Source: Eleginops maclovinus (Eukaryota > Chordata > Actinopteri > Perciformes > Eleginopidae). From it: DNA of 64,000 nt. This document shows, piece after piece, positions 34,182-47,172 of this stretch (positions within the stretch are counted from its first letter, which is position 1; each line of letters opens with the position of its first letter). The notes below the pieces were generated by a model. It was not told the origin of the DNA. It did no database searches and worked only from the letters and a program-made list of their open reading frames with translations. A program made the position numbers and the translations under genes. The DNA lies in the NCBI RefSeq assembly GCF_036324505.1, contig NC_086349.1:23770247-23834246 (forward strand), given 5' to 3'.

Positions 34182-37100
34182 AGGAAAATAACCTTTAAAA
34201 TCTAAATTTGTCTGACTTCAAGAGGGAGGAGAAGTGTCCAGAAAGGGTTCGCTTGACCACATGCCGGTCATGATGCTCAGCGGTGGAGATTGAAGGCTGA
34301 GAATAAAACTCCACGCCTCACATAAAGCTGTGTATGTCATAAAGGCTCCTGGTCAGGGGACTGTGTATGTCACGGGTCTCATAATGGCACAACTAAAACG
34401 GGCTCTTGTTTGTCGGACGGGCCGGCCGCTACACAGAAATGCAAACCCCAACAATCTGCTAAAGGTTGTATATGTGTCAGTCCTCTAATGGATGTTAAAA
34501 TGTTTCTAGGGTCTTATTTGTGTAGTTGTGTTTCCTAGGTAAAGAGATAAACACGTTTCGTAGGAAACCGACAGCCCTGGTGGCACTTCCTGTTTGATGC
34601 GACGGCTTGCCTGAGCTCCGGCCACACTAACACACTCACCTTCAACCTTCCTCACATCCAGCATGCCACCACTAACTGCACACCAGAGGCTCGATGTGAA
34701 TAAGCACGTCCACCTTACTGCTGACGCACGCTTCCAAGGTCGGCAACAGCACAACAACACGAGCGCTATTTATTTCTCCTCTCAATAAAACACCGCTGCA
34801 GAGTCAGGCACCCTGAGGGAGGTTAATGTGCGAGGTGCTCCCTCACCTATGAGGCTGGGCAGGAAGACGAGCGAGGCGATGTAGCAGGACAAGCTGAGGA
34901 GCTCCCCAACGATCATGAGCCAGTGCCACGTCTGGATGGTGAGCGCCACCATCAGCAGCTCCGTCAGGATCAGGGAGGTGAAGGAGATGGAGACGATGTG
35001 AAGGAACTCCGAGTCGAATAGCAGCAGCGCTCCGTACATGATGATGCTCCCTGTGGAGGGAAAACAAGGAACATGAGACCAAAACTACACAGGAATAAAA
35101 GCAGAGATGTGCTGCGTGAACAATGTTTAGAGGGAAGTGTGACTAAAATACTATACTGCAAAACAAAACTATGAAAGCCTGAGCAACGAAACACCAAAAA
35201 CAGTTATCAGAAGAGTCAAAAATACTAAGAATATCAAGTTTTATGTTTCCTATACCTCCAATCAGTTAATGAATTCAATTCAAATATCCTATTTCTCTTT
35301 ACAATAGGACTACCGTTATAAGGATTCATAAAGGCTTTATAATTCGGTTGTAAACACTTTATTAATAATTAAGAGCCATTTATAAACCAGTTCTAACATA
35401 GTTTTCATACATCTACACTGGCTCACTATTTGGCAAGATGACTTAGCCTTATATTGGCTACCTAGCTTACTTCCTCTTCTTCGTCAGCCAGCATCCTCTG
35501 TATCTGTAGTTCACTGAGTTGATTCCCCCCCACCCCCCCCCCCCATCTTCATGTGTCTTGGAATCTCTTAAGCTAGCCAAAGCAGTACAGATAAATGTGG
35601 GCTCACTATTTGGCAAGCAATCTTATCTCTTGTCTTTTAAGACCTTATTAATGATTCCACCATTCTGTCCACCTACCCTCCCCCGCTGTCCACTGACCCC
35701 GTTGACCTCGTTAACTACTACAACAAATCTCTCTCCTCCTGTCTTGATCAACTGGCTCCCATCAAATCCAAATCTGTCACATTCACACACTCTGCCCCCT
35801 GGTACAGCCCTGATCTCCGCCACATGAAAACCCGCAAGCGCCAACTCGAACGTCTCCATAAAAAAACCGGTTTAACAGTCCATCTCCAAGCCTACACAGA
35901 TCACCTTCTACAGTACAAAGCCGCCCTCAACACTGCCCGCTCCGCATACTACTCAAACCTCATTCACACCGGCTCAAACAACCACAAGGCTCTCTTTTCC
36001 ACTGTTAACAAACTTCTAAACCCCATCGACAACATCTCGAACTCCTTTACCGTAGATAAATGCAATTCTTTCCTCTCATTCTTCCAAACCAAAATTGATA
36101 CGATCTACAGTTCACTAACCGCCTCCCCCACCCCTCTACCCTCCGCACTCCCATCCACCCCTCTTACCTCCATACCCCTTTCCAAATTCACACTTACCTC
36201 CCCGGCCGACCTATCCAGAATCATCTCAACCATGAAAACTTCTACCTGCACATTAGATCCCATCCCATCCTCTCTTGTTAAGTACTGTTTCCCCACCATC
36301 GCCCCACTTATTTGCAAAATCATCAACTCCTCCCTCAGCTTTCCCTCTGTTCCCCCTTCACTCAAACTAGCTGCTGTCACCCCCATCATCAAAAAACCCG
36401 GTCTAAACCCTGACATCATGAACAATTTCCGGCCCATTTCCAACCTCCCATTTCTGTCAAAAATACTGGAACGCGTCGTTGCCTCTCAAATCAAATCCCA
36501 CCTCAACAATAATGACCTCTTTGAACAATTTCAATCTGGATTCCGCACCCAACACAGCACCGAAACCGCCCTCCTCAAAATCACAAATGACCTCCTTCTC
36601 TCCTCCGACTCCGGCCTACTCTCCATTCTCATCCTCCTTGATCTCTCCGCCGCCTTCGACACCATCAACCATTCTATCCTACTCTCCCGCCTGAAATCCC
36701 TTCTCAACATCACCGACACTGCCCTCACCTGGTTACACTCCTACCTCACTGACAGAAAACAGTTCATCTATGTCAACAACTGCTCCTCCACAACTGCTCC
36801 CCTGTCCCAAGGCGTCCCCCAGGGTTCTGTGCTTGGTCCTCTCCTCTTCATCGTCTACCTCCTTCCCCTTGGCCAAATCATCCGTCGCCCTGGTATCCAT
36901 TTCCACTGCTACGCTGACGACATCCAACTATACATTTCAACAAAATCCATCACCCCTGTAACCCACTCCATCCTGTCAAACTGCCTTTCGGAAATTAAAA
37001 CCTGGATGCAAGAAAACTTTTTACAACTAAACTACGACAAATCTGATATGATCCTCATTGGTCCAAATTCCCTCACCCAAACAGCTCAAGATTTCCACCT

Positions 37101-40100
37101 CACTGTCAACAACTCCACACTGTCCCCCTCCCCCCTCTGCCGCAACCTTGGTATCATCTTCGACAATAACCTCAGCTTCAACCATCACATCAAACAAGTC
37201 ACCAAAACAGCCTTCTTTCACCTCAAAAACATCTCCCGCCTCCGCCCGTCACTATCTTTCACTGCCGCCGAAACCCTGATCCACGCCTTCATTACATCCC
37301 GCCTCGACTACTGCAACAGCATTTTCTATGGTACAACCTCCAAACTCCTCCATAAACTCCAATACATTCAAAACTCCGCCGCCCGTCTTCTCACCCACAC
37401 CCGTTCACGCGATCATATCACCCCTGTCCTCCAGAACCTCCACTGGCTCCCCGTCCCTCAGCGTATTCAATTCAAACTCCTCCTTCTCACCCACAAAGCC
37501 CTCCACAACCAGGCCCCCTCCTACCTCACTGACCTGCTCCACCACTACACCCCTCCCCGTCACCTCCGCTCCTCTGATGCCAACCTCCTCACTGTCCCTA
37601 AAACCAAGCACAGAACCTGGGGAGACAGAGCCTTCTCCGTTGCTGCCCCTACCCTCTGGAATTCCCTCCCCAACCACATCCGTGACTGCAATGACCTCAC
37701 ACTTTTCAAATCACTACTCAAAACACACCTGTTCCACTCTGCCTATAATTCTTAACCACCACTTTTCCTAATTCTGTTTTTGTTCTGTCTGACTGTTGTA
37801 TTGTGCTGTTCTATTTACAATGTATCTACTTCTCTGCGTTTTCTTGTGTTTCTGTGTTTTTAAATGTATTTTAATTACTTATTTTTCATCTGTAAAGTGT
37901 CTTTGAGTGATTGAAAAGCGCTTACAAATAAAATGTATTATTATTATTATTATATCACAACTTAATTAATAAATGAATTACAAACTAATGTATAATAGGG
38001 TAGACTTATTGTAAAGTGGTACCCTATGTTCTTTTTGTCCTCATGTGGGGCAGGGCGATATGAAAACCATCAGATATTGCAACGGCTTTCCCCAAATAAG
38101 AGCTGTTAATGACTGTGATTATCAGAGAGTTGTACAAAATCTTCCTTACCTTGATAGATACTTATTAGAACCCATGTGAGAAATGTCTTGAAGGATAGTG
38201 GTCGGCCCTGTGGGAGGAAAACAAACATTATATTTTGTGTTTCTGAATATTATATCTGGCTGAACTGTGGCAGAGAGTCTGTTATCATGAACAGAATACC
38301 TTCAGGAGATCTTTGTATAACTCAGGGTACAACATGGCCACCTCGGACTTGACATCCTTGTCCAGCACCAGGGAGAAGACGGGGAACATGGTGTAGATGG
38401 TGGAGTAGCTGCAAGAGATGAATTAATGCGTAATCATTTTCCTACTTCTCACATTTCATCAGAGCTTTATCACGGAGGAAATTCCAGGGAGACTCAGCAG
38501 CCAAATGTTTTAAAGATAAGTCACTGCCTTACAGAGTGTGTTTCTCACCCGATAATCAGGAATCCTTGATAGAGAGGGACGGAAGCAAAGTAGAAAACAG
38601 AGGAGAAGACCGCCTAGAGAGAAGAAAGGTGAAAGAGAGTCGGTCTAAATGATATAGCAACACTCAAATGGCATAACTGAACAAATTGGGGTCATTTATG
38701 TTAGAGATTTAGGAGGAAGTGAAAAGGCAGAATGAACTGGCTACAATGGAATGACACTTTGACTAATCGATGAGCCAAACCCCCCCCACATGAGAGGAAA
38801 CACCTTCCATAACTCTACTGCAGGAGAGAGTCCAGCGTCACGGACTGACTCTAACGTGTGTCTCGAACCGACGGGGGTTAGCATCACTGTGCGGCTCACG
38901 GGTCACAGCTGTGGTCGGTGTTAATGTGAGACATGCGGGGGAGGGCCTCCCTGAAACCCTGAGTCCACGGCGCAGTGAGTCATGGGGGCTGAGGTTGGCC
39001 TGGGACATGGGAACCGGACTGGGTATGGTGCCTGGTGTGTGTGTGTATGTTGGAGGCGGGGGGCTCAGAAGGGCACTGCGGGCTCAACCGAGTCATCACG
39101 CAGCTCCACCCTACCATGACCACCCATGAAACGTCTCCCTGCCTCACCCCGACGTCTCCCTCCCTCCCTCCCTGCTCACATTTGATTTTAAAGTACTGTA
39201 AATAAACACAAGATAAACTCCCTGCCCAAATGTCGACATAACTAACATTCTTTTTCAGACATTTGACTGTGATTTATGATCGCTCCGGCTCCAGGAACCT
39301 TAGAGGGAAATTAGATAAAAGCAAAAGGCATCGATGATCTGTTTTTGAGATTATACTTTTTAAATTTGTAATAATAATGAATGCACATCTTGTGACATCT
39401 TTGTGTCCTTCCTTATACTCTGTTCTGTGAATAATAAGATAAGATAAGATAAGATTCAACTTTATTGTCATTGCACAGAGTACAAGTACTAGGACAACGA
39501 AATGCGGTCTCTGCATTTGACCCATCCTAGTGTTAGGAGCAGTGGGCTGCCATTATGTACGGCGCCCGGGGAGCAGTGTAGGTAACCAGTGTCTTGCTCA
39601 GGGACACCACGGTGGCACTTGGTCTTTCGGGGACTTGAACTGGTGACCTTCCAGTTCCCAGGCCAAGCCCCTATGGACTTTGCCACCACCGCCATAATAC
39701 AACGTTCCTGATAATATTTTGCACATTTCTGCACAATATGATCACTTTTTACTGCTTACCCCATAGTTTTTCCATTTTGAAATTGAGATAAAATTCACTT
39801 TATTTCAAATTGTTATTGTGTTTCCTTTTTCATACTTATTTTAAATATTTTATTTAATTCTTTTACAAGAGTTTCTTACAATAGTTTTTATAAAAATCAT
39901 TGCTATTTGTATAATTTTGTCGAAACCATTGTAGACTTTGATGAGGATTATTGAGTTTGACAGGAATATTTGATTTATTTATTATTAATTGAAATTGAAA
40001 CATGGATAATACAACTGATAGGGAAATGCTAAAGGTATTGAGTTTGGGATTTAATATCTAATAAGTGCAGATGTTTTCAGTGCTTTGTAAACTTTAGAGG

Positions 40101-43100
40101 GAGTATTTTGTGGTTTTGCAAACTGAAATGATTGAGCCAAATATTTGACGCTTGAATCCAAAAGCACATTACCACATGCCTGATCTTCACATCTAATGTG
40201 CTTTATCTTTACTCTACCTGCATGGCGCTGATGCACAGACTCCTGTGGATGACGAACTGGCTGAGGGCCGCAGATCTCTTGTAGCTGTTGCGCCCGTGCA
40301 CCATGAGGAGACGGCCCAAATGTTTGAACTGAGTCACGGAGAAGTCTGCGGCCAGCGAGGCCTGCTTTCCTTCCTGTCGGACACACAGAGGGCAGTGAGG
40401 GCGAGCTGCAAGAAGTCTGAGCTGACCTGTAGAGCACGCCTCAGGGGTTTTTTATTATTGCACAATGACAGATATACAGACGCATGGTGGACAAATAATC
40501 CCTGCAGGCGTGACCAACATCCAAAGACAAACACTTTGGAGATCCCGATTGAAAACGAGATTTAGTATATTCTTTGATTACTTTGTCAATAACTTGATAT
40601 TATAAATGCCAGGGAAATATTACATGTCCCAAAGAGGTTGATATATTAAAATTGCATGTTTTTCCAACCAAATGTCACAAAACAAACCCTAAAAAATGCA
40701 ATTTTCTGTCATAAAAGACAAATAGATGCACAGAACGTTAAATAGTTGTGCTTGATCTTCAGGTAATTGAACGGATTTCACATTTTAAACATATGAAGTG
40801 TTATTCTTTGAGTTAAAGCTCGGCAGATTAAGTGTTTCTAACTGTTTCTACTAAGCTAAACGTTTTTCAGTTTCCAGCCTTTATGCTAAGCTAAGCTAAC
40901 TGGTCTATCTTTAATGGATAGATGTAAGAGTGGGATCAACAATTGCTTCTCAACTAACTCTCAGCAAGAAAGGAAAAGAGTACATCTACTAGTCAAAACA
41001 TTTCTCTAAGTAGTACCAATGCATGAGGTCTAAACTATCCATCTTCAGTGGGAATGCACAGAGACCACCATGAGCAGAAGGCTGATAACAGTCTCTTACT
41101 TTTACTCTAGCTCAACAGCATCCTGTCATTTTAGTTTCCTCTGCTCGGACAATGGATCCTCATAGAGAGGAATCATCTGTGCGCTCGTCTCTCTACATGT
41201 CTGTGAACGTGAGAGAGATCTTGACAGGAAGCACCAAGTAAAAAATCTGTGAGAGCGGCACATCAATGTGAAGCGATGAGATGGACAGAGTCTTACTTTC
41301 CCCTCCACTCCCACGCCACAGTCCGCTTCCTGGATCATGCTGACATCGTTTCCTCCGTCCCCTGAGAGATTACAAAAGCCATGGAGGTGTCAGGATTCAC
41401 ATCGGTGACTCACAGATACAAACCGTTAGTGAGAGTATGAAACACTCCCTTAATTTGGACAGATTAGCGGATAATAACTAAGCCACAGACGGGGAACTAC
41501 AATGTGGGGAAGTTGGGTGTTTTTACAGCGAATGGGCAATTGATAAGGCTAAAAAAGACAATATTAGCTTTCCGATTAAACAATAAATCCTGTAGAAAAT
41601 GATTGATTCAGTGCGCTGTGTTCCACTGTTATGCATCACTGTTCATGAGAAGCAGCGAAATGGAAGGGATAATTCATTTAGAATAATAGTTTCTAGGAAT
41701 CGATTACATCACTTTTAGATTATTTTTTTACTCTGCGGTCCATAATGTTTTAGTACAATTACAATAAAATAACATATAAAATATACCCCCAAGCATCACA
41801 TTAGATAGAAGAAGATAGAATCGGAGGATGAAACCCTCTTTATTAGTCACATACATGCACACAGCAGAGCACACACAGTGAAATTAGTCCTCTGCATTTA
41901 ACCCATCCTAGTACTAGGAGCAGTGGGCAGCTATTGTGCAGCGCCCGGGGAGCAATGGGGAGGGGGGATTGGAGGTGTCCGGTGCCTTGCTCAAGGGCAC
42001 CACAGCAGGGCCTAGGAGGTGAACTGGGACCTCTCCAAGTAGCAGTCCACTTTCCAAGTCTGTTCGGGGACTTGAACCGGCGACCCTACGATTCCCAGTC
42101 CAAGCCCCTACTGACTGAGCCACTGCTGGACTGAATGCACACGATGTTAACAATATGTTGTTTATACCTATTTCTCAACCAGATTTGATGTAAATAGTGC
42201 GATATCTTTTTTTATAGTTGTCTTAAAATAGTTTTTTTTAATCAGTGTTTTCAGTTTTGTTTTATTTTTATGTCTGCACCAAAAAAAACTATGAGAAATT
42301 CCTCATATGTGGTAACCTACTTGGCAATAGACCTGTTTCTGATATAACTGTTAATCTATTCAAAGCATTAAAGCTCAAAGGTGTCATAAATTTATTCAAT
42401 CTTTATATCTATGCACATTTAAATCAATGTTGTTTAATGATGACGTCTTATCACAGCTCGTACTGGGAGGAATGGTTTGTGGATGCAACAGATTAATGTA
42501 GAGAAGGGTTGTAAATGTAAACACACTAAAATAAAATAACTGAAGACTGTGTCCCCTGCTGAAAAGCTGTTGGGACAGTTCCTTTTTTCGACTCACCTAC
42601 AGCGCAGGTGAGTTTGCCTGTGCGCTCCTGCAGCAGTCGCACTATCTGAGCCTTCTGGGTGGGGGTGCATCGGCAGCAAACCACAGCGGGACACTGACAC
42701 GCAAGCTCCATGAACTCATACTCGTAGTATTTCAGACAAACCTGCAAAAGAACGGACGGGTTAGGCCAACGCATATAACCGATCTGAGCTGTGGTTGTCC
42801 TCTTCACTTACAGTTGCACTCCTACTGCCTCGTAAAGAGCAACTCTCACCACAAACCCCACTTCCAGAGGTGCTTTGGTGGCTGCGATGTTATCAGGCGT
42901 CACACAGAAAACATGTCAGAGTTTCATAAAGAGAGATAAGTCAGTGCGAGGAGCGTTTTACCTCAAGCGAGTCCCCCGATATCACCAGAGCGCAGTCGTG
43001 TTTTCTCCTGAAGGCGTTGAGCTCCAGGTGGGCTTCCCCTCGGGTTGTCACCTAAGGCAATGATAACCACATTGAATACACACACACACACCACACACAC

Positions 43101-46100
43101 ACTCGCAGTGAAGAGTTATCAAGCATGACAATCTGTCAGTGTCAGCATCCTGATTGGGATCACACCGGTAGCTTTTTAAAGAGTGTTTTTATTCAGCTGC
43201 AATGATGGCAGGCGTTATACGTCAGAATATAAACGGAATATTTTTATTGCGTTTAGCATTTCTGATCCATCAAACATTTACATTTTATTCTGTTCCTCTA
43301 CTGGGACATGTCTCCATGCTTTAATGTTCAAAAAGCTCTTTATTGTTCTCATACTGCCTGTGCTGCATCGCCTCTTTTCACCCTCTGTCTGAAACCAGAG
43401 CCCAGTCTGCTCTGATTGGTTAGCTGGCCTGCTCTGTTGTGATTGGTCAACCATTCAGAGATGTCCCGCCCCTTAGCCTTTCAGTTCAATGTGAATCATT
43501 GTTTTGCAGACATGGTTGTTATTTATTGTTTTTAATTCTGCATTTTATTGTCTTAATTGCTGTTGTTGTTTTGTATCCTTCCTTCTTGGCAGCCCGTACG
43601 AATCTGAATTCAAGGTGTTGCTGTGAAAGAGCTTAATGCTCAGTCAGTTTTTCCCAGAGTAAACAATGGTTGATGATGATGATGTTTTAACGATATAGAT
43701 CTAGCCTTGTTTTAAAGCATCAACCTCACTCTAACGTTGGGCTCATCACAGCAGAAAGAAAGGAGTAATAACTGCAGATAATGAGTCCTTATTGTTGGTA
43801 AATGCTTAATAGAGAGGGCATGAAATAATGACATTAAATTGGAACAGCAAACTGGGAAAATACACGGTAACATAAAACAAACACAGGTTCAAATATAGCC
43901 CTGAAAAACCTCCAGAAATGCAGCTCTGACAAGGCCCGGCGTTAATCTGTCAGCAGGAGTCATGCTCTGGTATGGATATCCTTCAGCCGCTGACTATTCA
44001 TACGTCAATCCAGATCAGGCCATTGGTGGCCACCAGGAAGCTAATCCAGATGTATGTGTAGCCGTCAGCACCCCCACCCCCCCACCCCTCCACTGGGACA
44101 GAGGTTTTCAAGCCGTGCCAACCATTGTTATTCTCTTCCAGTAACCGCAGTTGTGCGCAAGTTGTAACCTTCCTACATGGCAGGCTCTCCTTTCTACTCT
44201 GGCTCACTGCCTGAGGGGAAAGGCAGAACGGGGGGGGGGGGGGGGGGACCGCAAAAAAGAGACCGCAACCTGCAAAACAAATTAGGAAGTGAGCCCTCAG
44301 CGTGTTCCCTGTGGGAGTGGTTCAGCTGGTTTCTCCTCTCTGTTTGTTCTCTCTGACAGCGGCGCGGATGCTTTCTCTGGTGGGAGGTGATTTATTCGGC
44401 TGTGGATGCTGGCCCGGGCGGTATGTTTAGTTATGTGAGGTTGAATGACCACCAGCTGATGGGTCCGGCCTCACAAAAGGACGGTTGCCCGTGGGTCGAG
44501 GGACTCAGGAAACTGGTCTGCATTCAACTGGGATGAACCCTGTGGTGCTGATATCAAGTTTTACCCACTCTAGCAGCTGTAGTGGGTCCATCAATCCATG
44601 GGGGCTAACTTTTCACTCCTTGTGTGTTTTACAAAAATATAATTAGTACCAGTCAACTAACAACCTCTGTTTGAGTGAGAGCAGTCGGGACAATGTGAAC
44701 AGGTGAAGCATTCAGGGATAAACACTACCATCCCAAGCTTTAGTGAGCAAACATATACTGGACATGTGGCTCCTCCCACTTTATATTTATAGAAGAGAGA
44801 GGGAGGGGCGTTCCTGGTCCTGCACTTACGCATCTGAAGATGTGGATGTCCTGGTTGCGGGTGATCAGATGTGCGTTCTTCGCCGTGCATGTGGCCGTTT
44901 CCAGCTTGTCTCCCGTCAGCATCCACACCTACAAAGAATCCAGAGGAACAGGATTGACTGTTTGAAGAGCAATTCCACCCAACATGTGAAACTACAATCT
45001 GTCTGTGGATCACTTTAGAAAAGCTAAGGGATCAAAGAGAGTCTAATCGCTGACCTGAAACTGCTCTCTGAGGATCAAACACACTTACTTTATTGTCGTG
45101 CTTCAAACAGAGGAGCAACAGCAGATTGAGATCAGTATCCTAATTCATTCTCAGACGAATTCTCAATGGTGCCAATTTTGATGTGGCTTATTTAAGGTTA
45201 GAGCAGGGTTTAAATGGTTAATCAACCCATAAAAAATGTCTTCCTTCAGAGTTAATTTTTCTCAGATCTTGAGATTTGCATAGACAGAATTACACTAAAA
45301 CAAATTCAGCATTAACATGTCTTACCCAATCAATGTTCCCTATTTAGAAAATCTGGAACTACTTTCTACAGAACAAGTAGTCCCTGTAGTCCTTTCTGTA
45401 ATTGATACGTTATTCTGTTATGTTTTCATAGCTGTGAGCATCAGGCTCTAATAGCTGTCCATGGCTACTAATACTGGTATGGGATACATTTCACTGTGTG
45501 TGTGATGCCATTTACATGTGTCATGATTGACCAAAGATTCGCTATCTGTTCCTTCATTTCCTATTCTCTATCCGAAGCTAAATGCCATTAACCTCCACTG
45601 ATTTGAAGGCAATAATCACTTATCTTTAAACCTGAACAAAAACCAAACATATCTGCTGTGCTACGACTGGAGTTAAGTGAGAACACGTGTTTTACGTATT
45701 CTGGCTGAATATGAAAACACACGAGCCTAAGAATTGCATTGTTGTGCAATATTTAAAACAGGTTCAGTTTGTTGATACTGGTTGCTACGTATCAATTGAA
45801 TAATGGCTGCTGGCTCACCAGTTATATGTGTTCATTGAGTCTCATACCTTGGATGAACTTAATTGATCTTTATGCGTTTCTTGGTATTGTGTATTGTGTA
45901 CGTGTGTATTGGCACTGCTTCCATGTTCCCGCTGTTGGACAAATAAAGGATTTCTGATTCTGAGTTGACCGTTTAAATTAAAAGCAGCACCACTGACTAT
46001 CAGCTCCACGTTTATCACAGTGACTCGTCAGATTTCTAGCTCCCTTGCACCAAAACCAAAAGCTTTTTTCCATTAAAACGTGGGTTGAAAAGCTTCCCGT

Positions 46101-47140
46101 CAACCATGTGTCGCGTGCCAACCCAAAACCACCGACAAATGTCTCTATAATTCCTCCAAGTTCACTGTAATCTGGGATGTGAAACATCAAGGAGGCGCTT
46201 GGATGTGGCTTGTTCCTGGAGGTAGACGAGGAAAACACATGTTCCTGTCTTGTCTGTGTTTTGTTTTCTTAGTTTGTTGCTACTGTGACCTATGAGACCT
46301 CCAGACCTTGATTCCTGCGTTGCGGAGGATCTCCAGGGTGGGCCTCACATCCGTCTGGAGCTGGTCCTCCACTCCGGTCAGACACAGCAGCTCCATCTCC
46401 ATCTCCAGACTCTCGATCACCGTGGCCACCTTCAGAGAGCGGTCATGGACGCTGAGCTTGGCCTGGACGTAACGAGCCTGGGGAGGGATTAGATGAGTGG
46501 GAGGAGAGGAAATTACTACAAATTAGAAAGACTCACTGCAATAATAATACACTTTATTTATACAGGACCTTTTCAAACACACATAATGAAATGAACTAAA
46601 AACCAGCCGCTAAAAACATCAATAAAACACACAGAGTAAAACAAACAGAATACATAAAATCACATGAATAAGGTTTAAAAAAGTGATTTAAAGCAGCAGA
46701 TTGAACAAGAATAAGCAGGAAAACAGCCAAAGATTGAGACAAAAAATACAAACTGCGATAGAAATGCATCACACACACATTTGTTACAGATATTATAATG
46801 TGTGCAGCATAAATATGCAATAAAAACATCAACATTCCCCTTAACATATGCAGTGTTTGCATGCATGAAGCTTGAAATTCCACTGTGATTTAGGAATCTG
46901 GACAATATCAATCGGTTAACGCCCATCTCCAGCGGTTAAGGGCAAAATGTGAGTAAGATAAAGCAAAAACAATCTGAGAGTGACTCATACAGGAACCCAA
47001 ACTGTGTGTGTGACTCAGTGTGTGTGACTCACTGCTGCCCACCAGCTCTGCTCACACAATTACACTCTTCAGAAACAGGGCCTGGGGGCTGAAGACTGCA
47101 GGGGAGACGGCCCTGCCCTGCTCAAACAATGAGAGGGTGT

Positions 47141-47172
<32 letters not shown>

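Larger units (their letters stand above)
35051..38149 (-). other. atp9a: atp9a intron 26 (3.1 kb), host of the LINE
   Basis: A GT-AG intron. Besides the LINE it holds an 18-bp direct repeat (ggctcactatttggcaag at 35420-35437 and 35600-35617) and a C-rich run (C7 A C12) at 35525-35544. Confidence 0.8.
43052..44829 (-). other. atp9a: atp9a intron 19
   Basis: A 1.8 kb intron with MITE copy F at 43291-43495, short CA runs near 43078-43101 and an 18-base G run at 44230-44247. Confidence 0.6.

Noticed and set aside
39060..39190. CRISPR-like or tandem array
   Set aside because: Only short simple-sequence runs are present; no regularly spaced repeats, and the genome is eukaryotic.
42060..42131. Possible tRNA gene (also at about 26170-26240 and 39620-39692)
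   Set aside because: Pol III A- and B-boxes are present, but they head SINEs with conserved bodies and occur in multiple copies; no acceptor stem closes.
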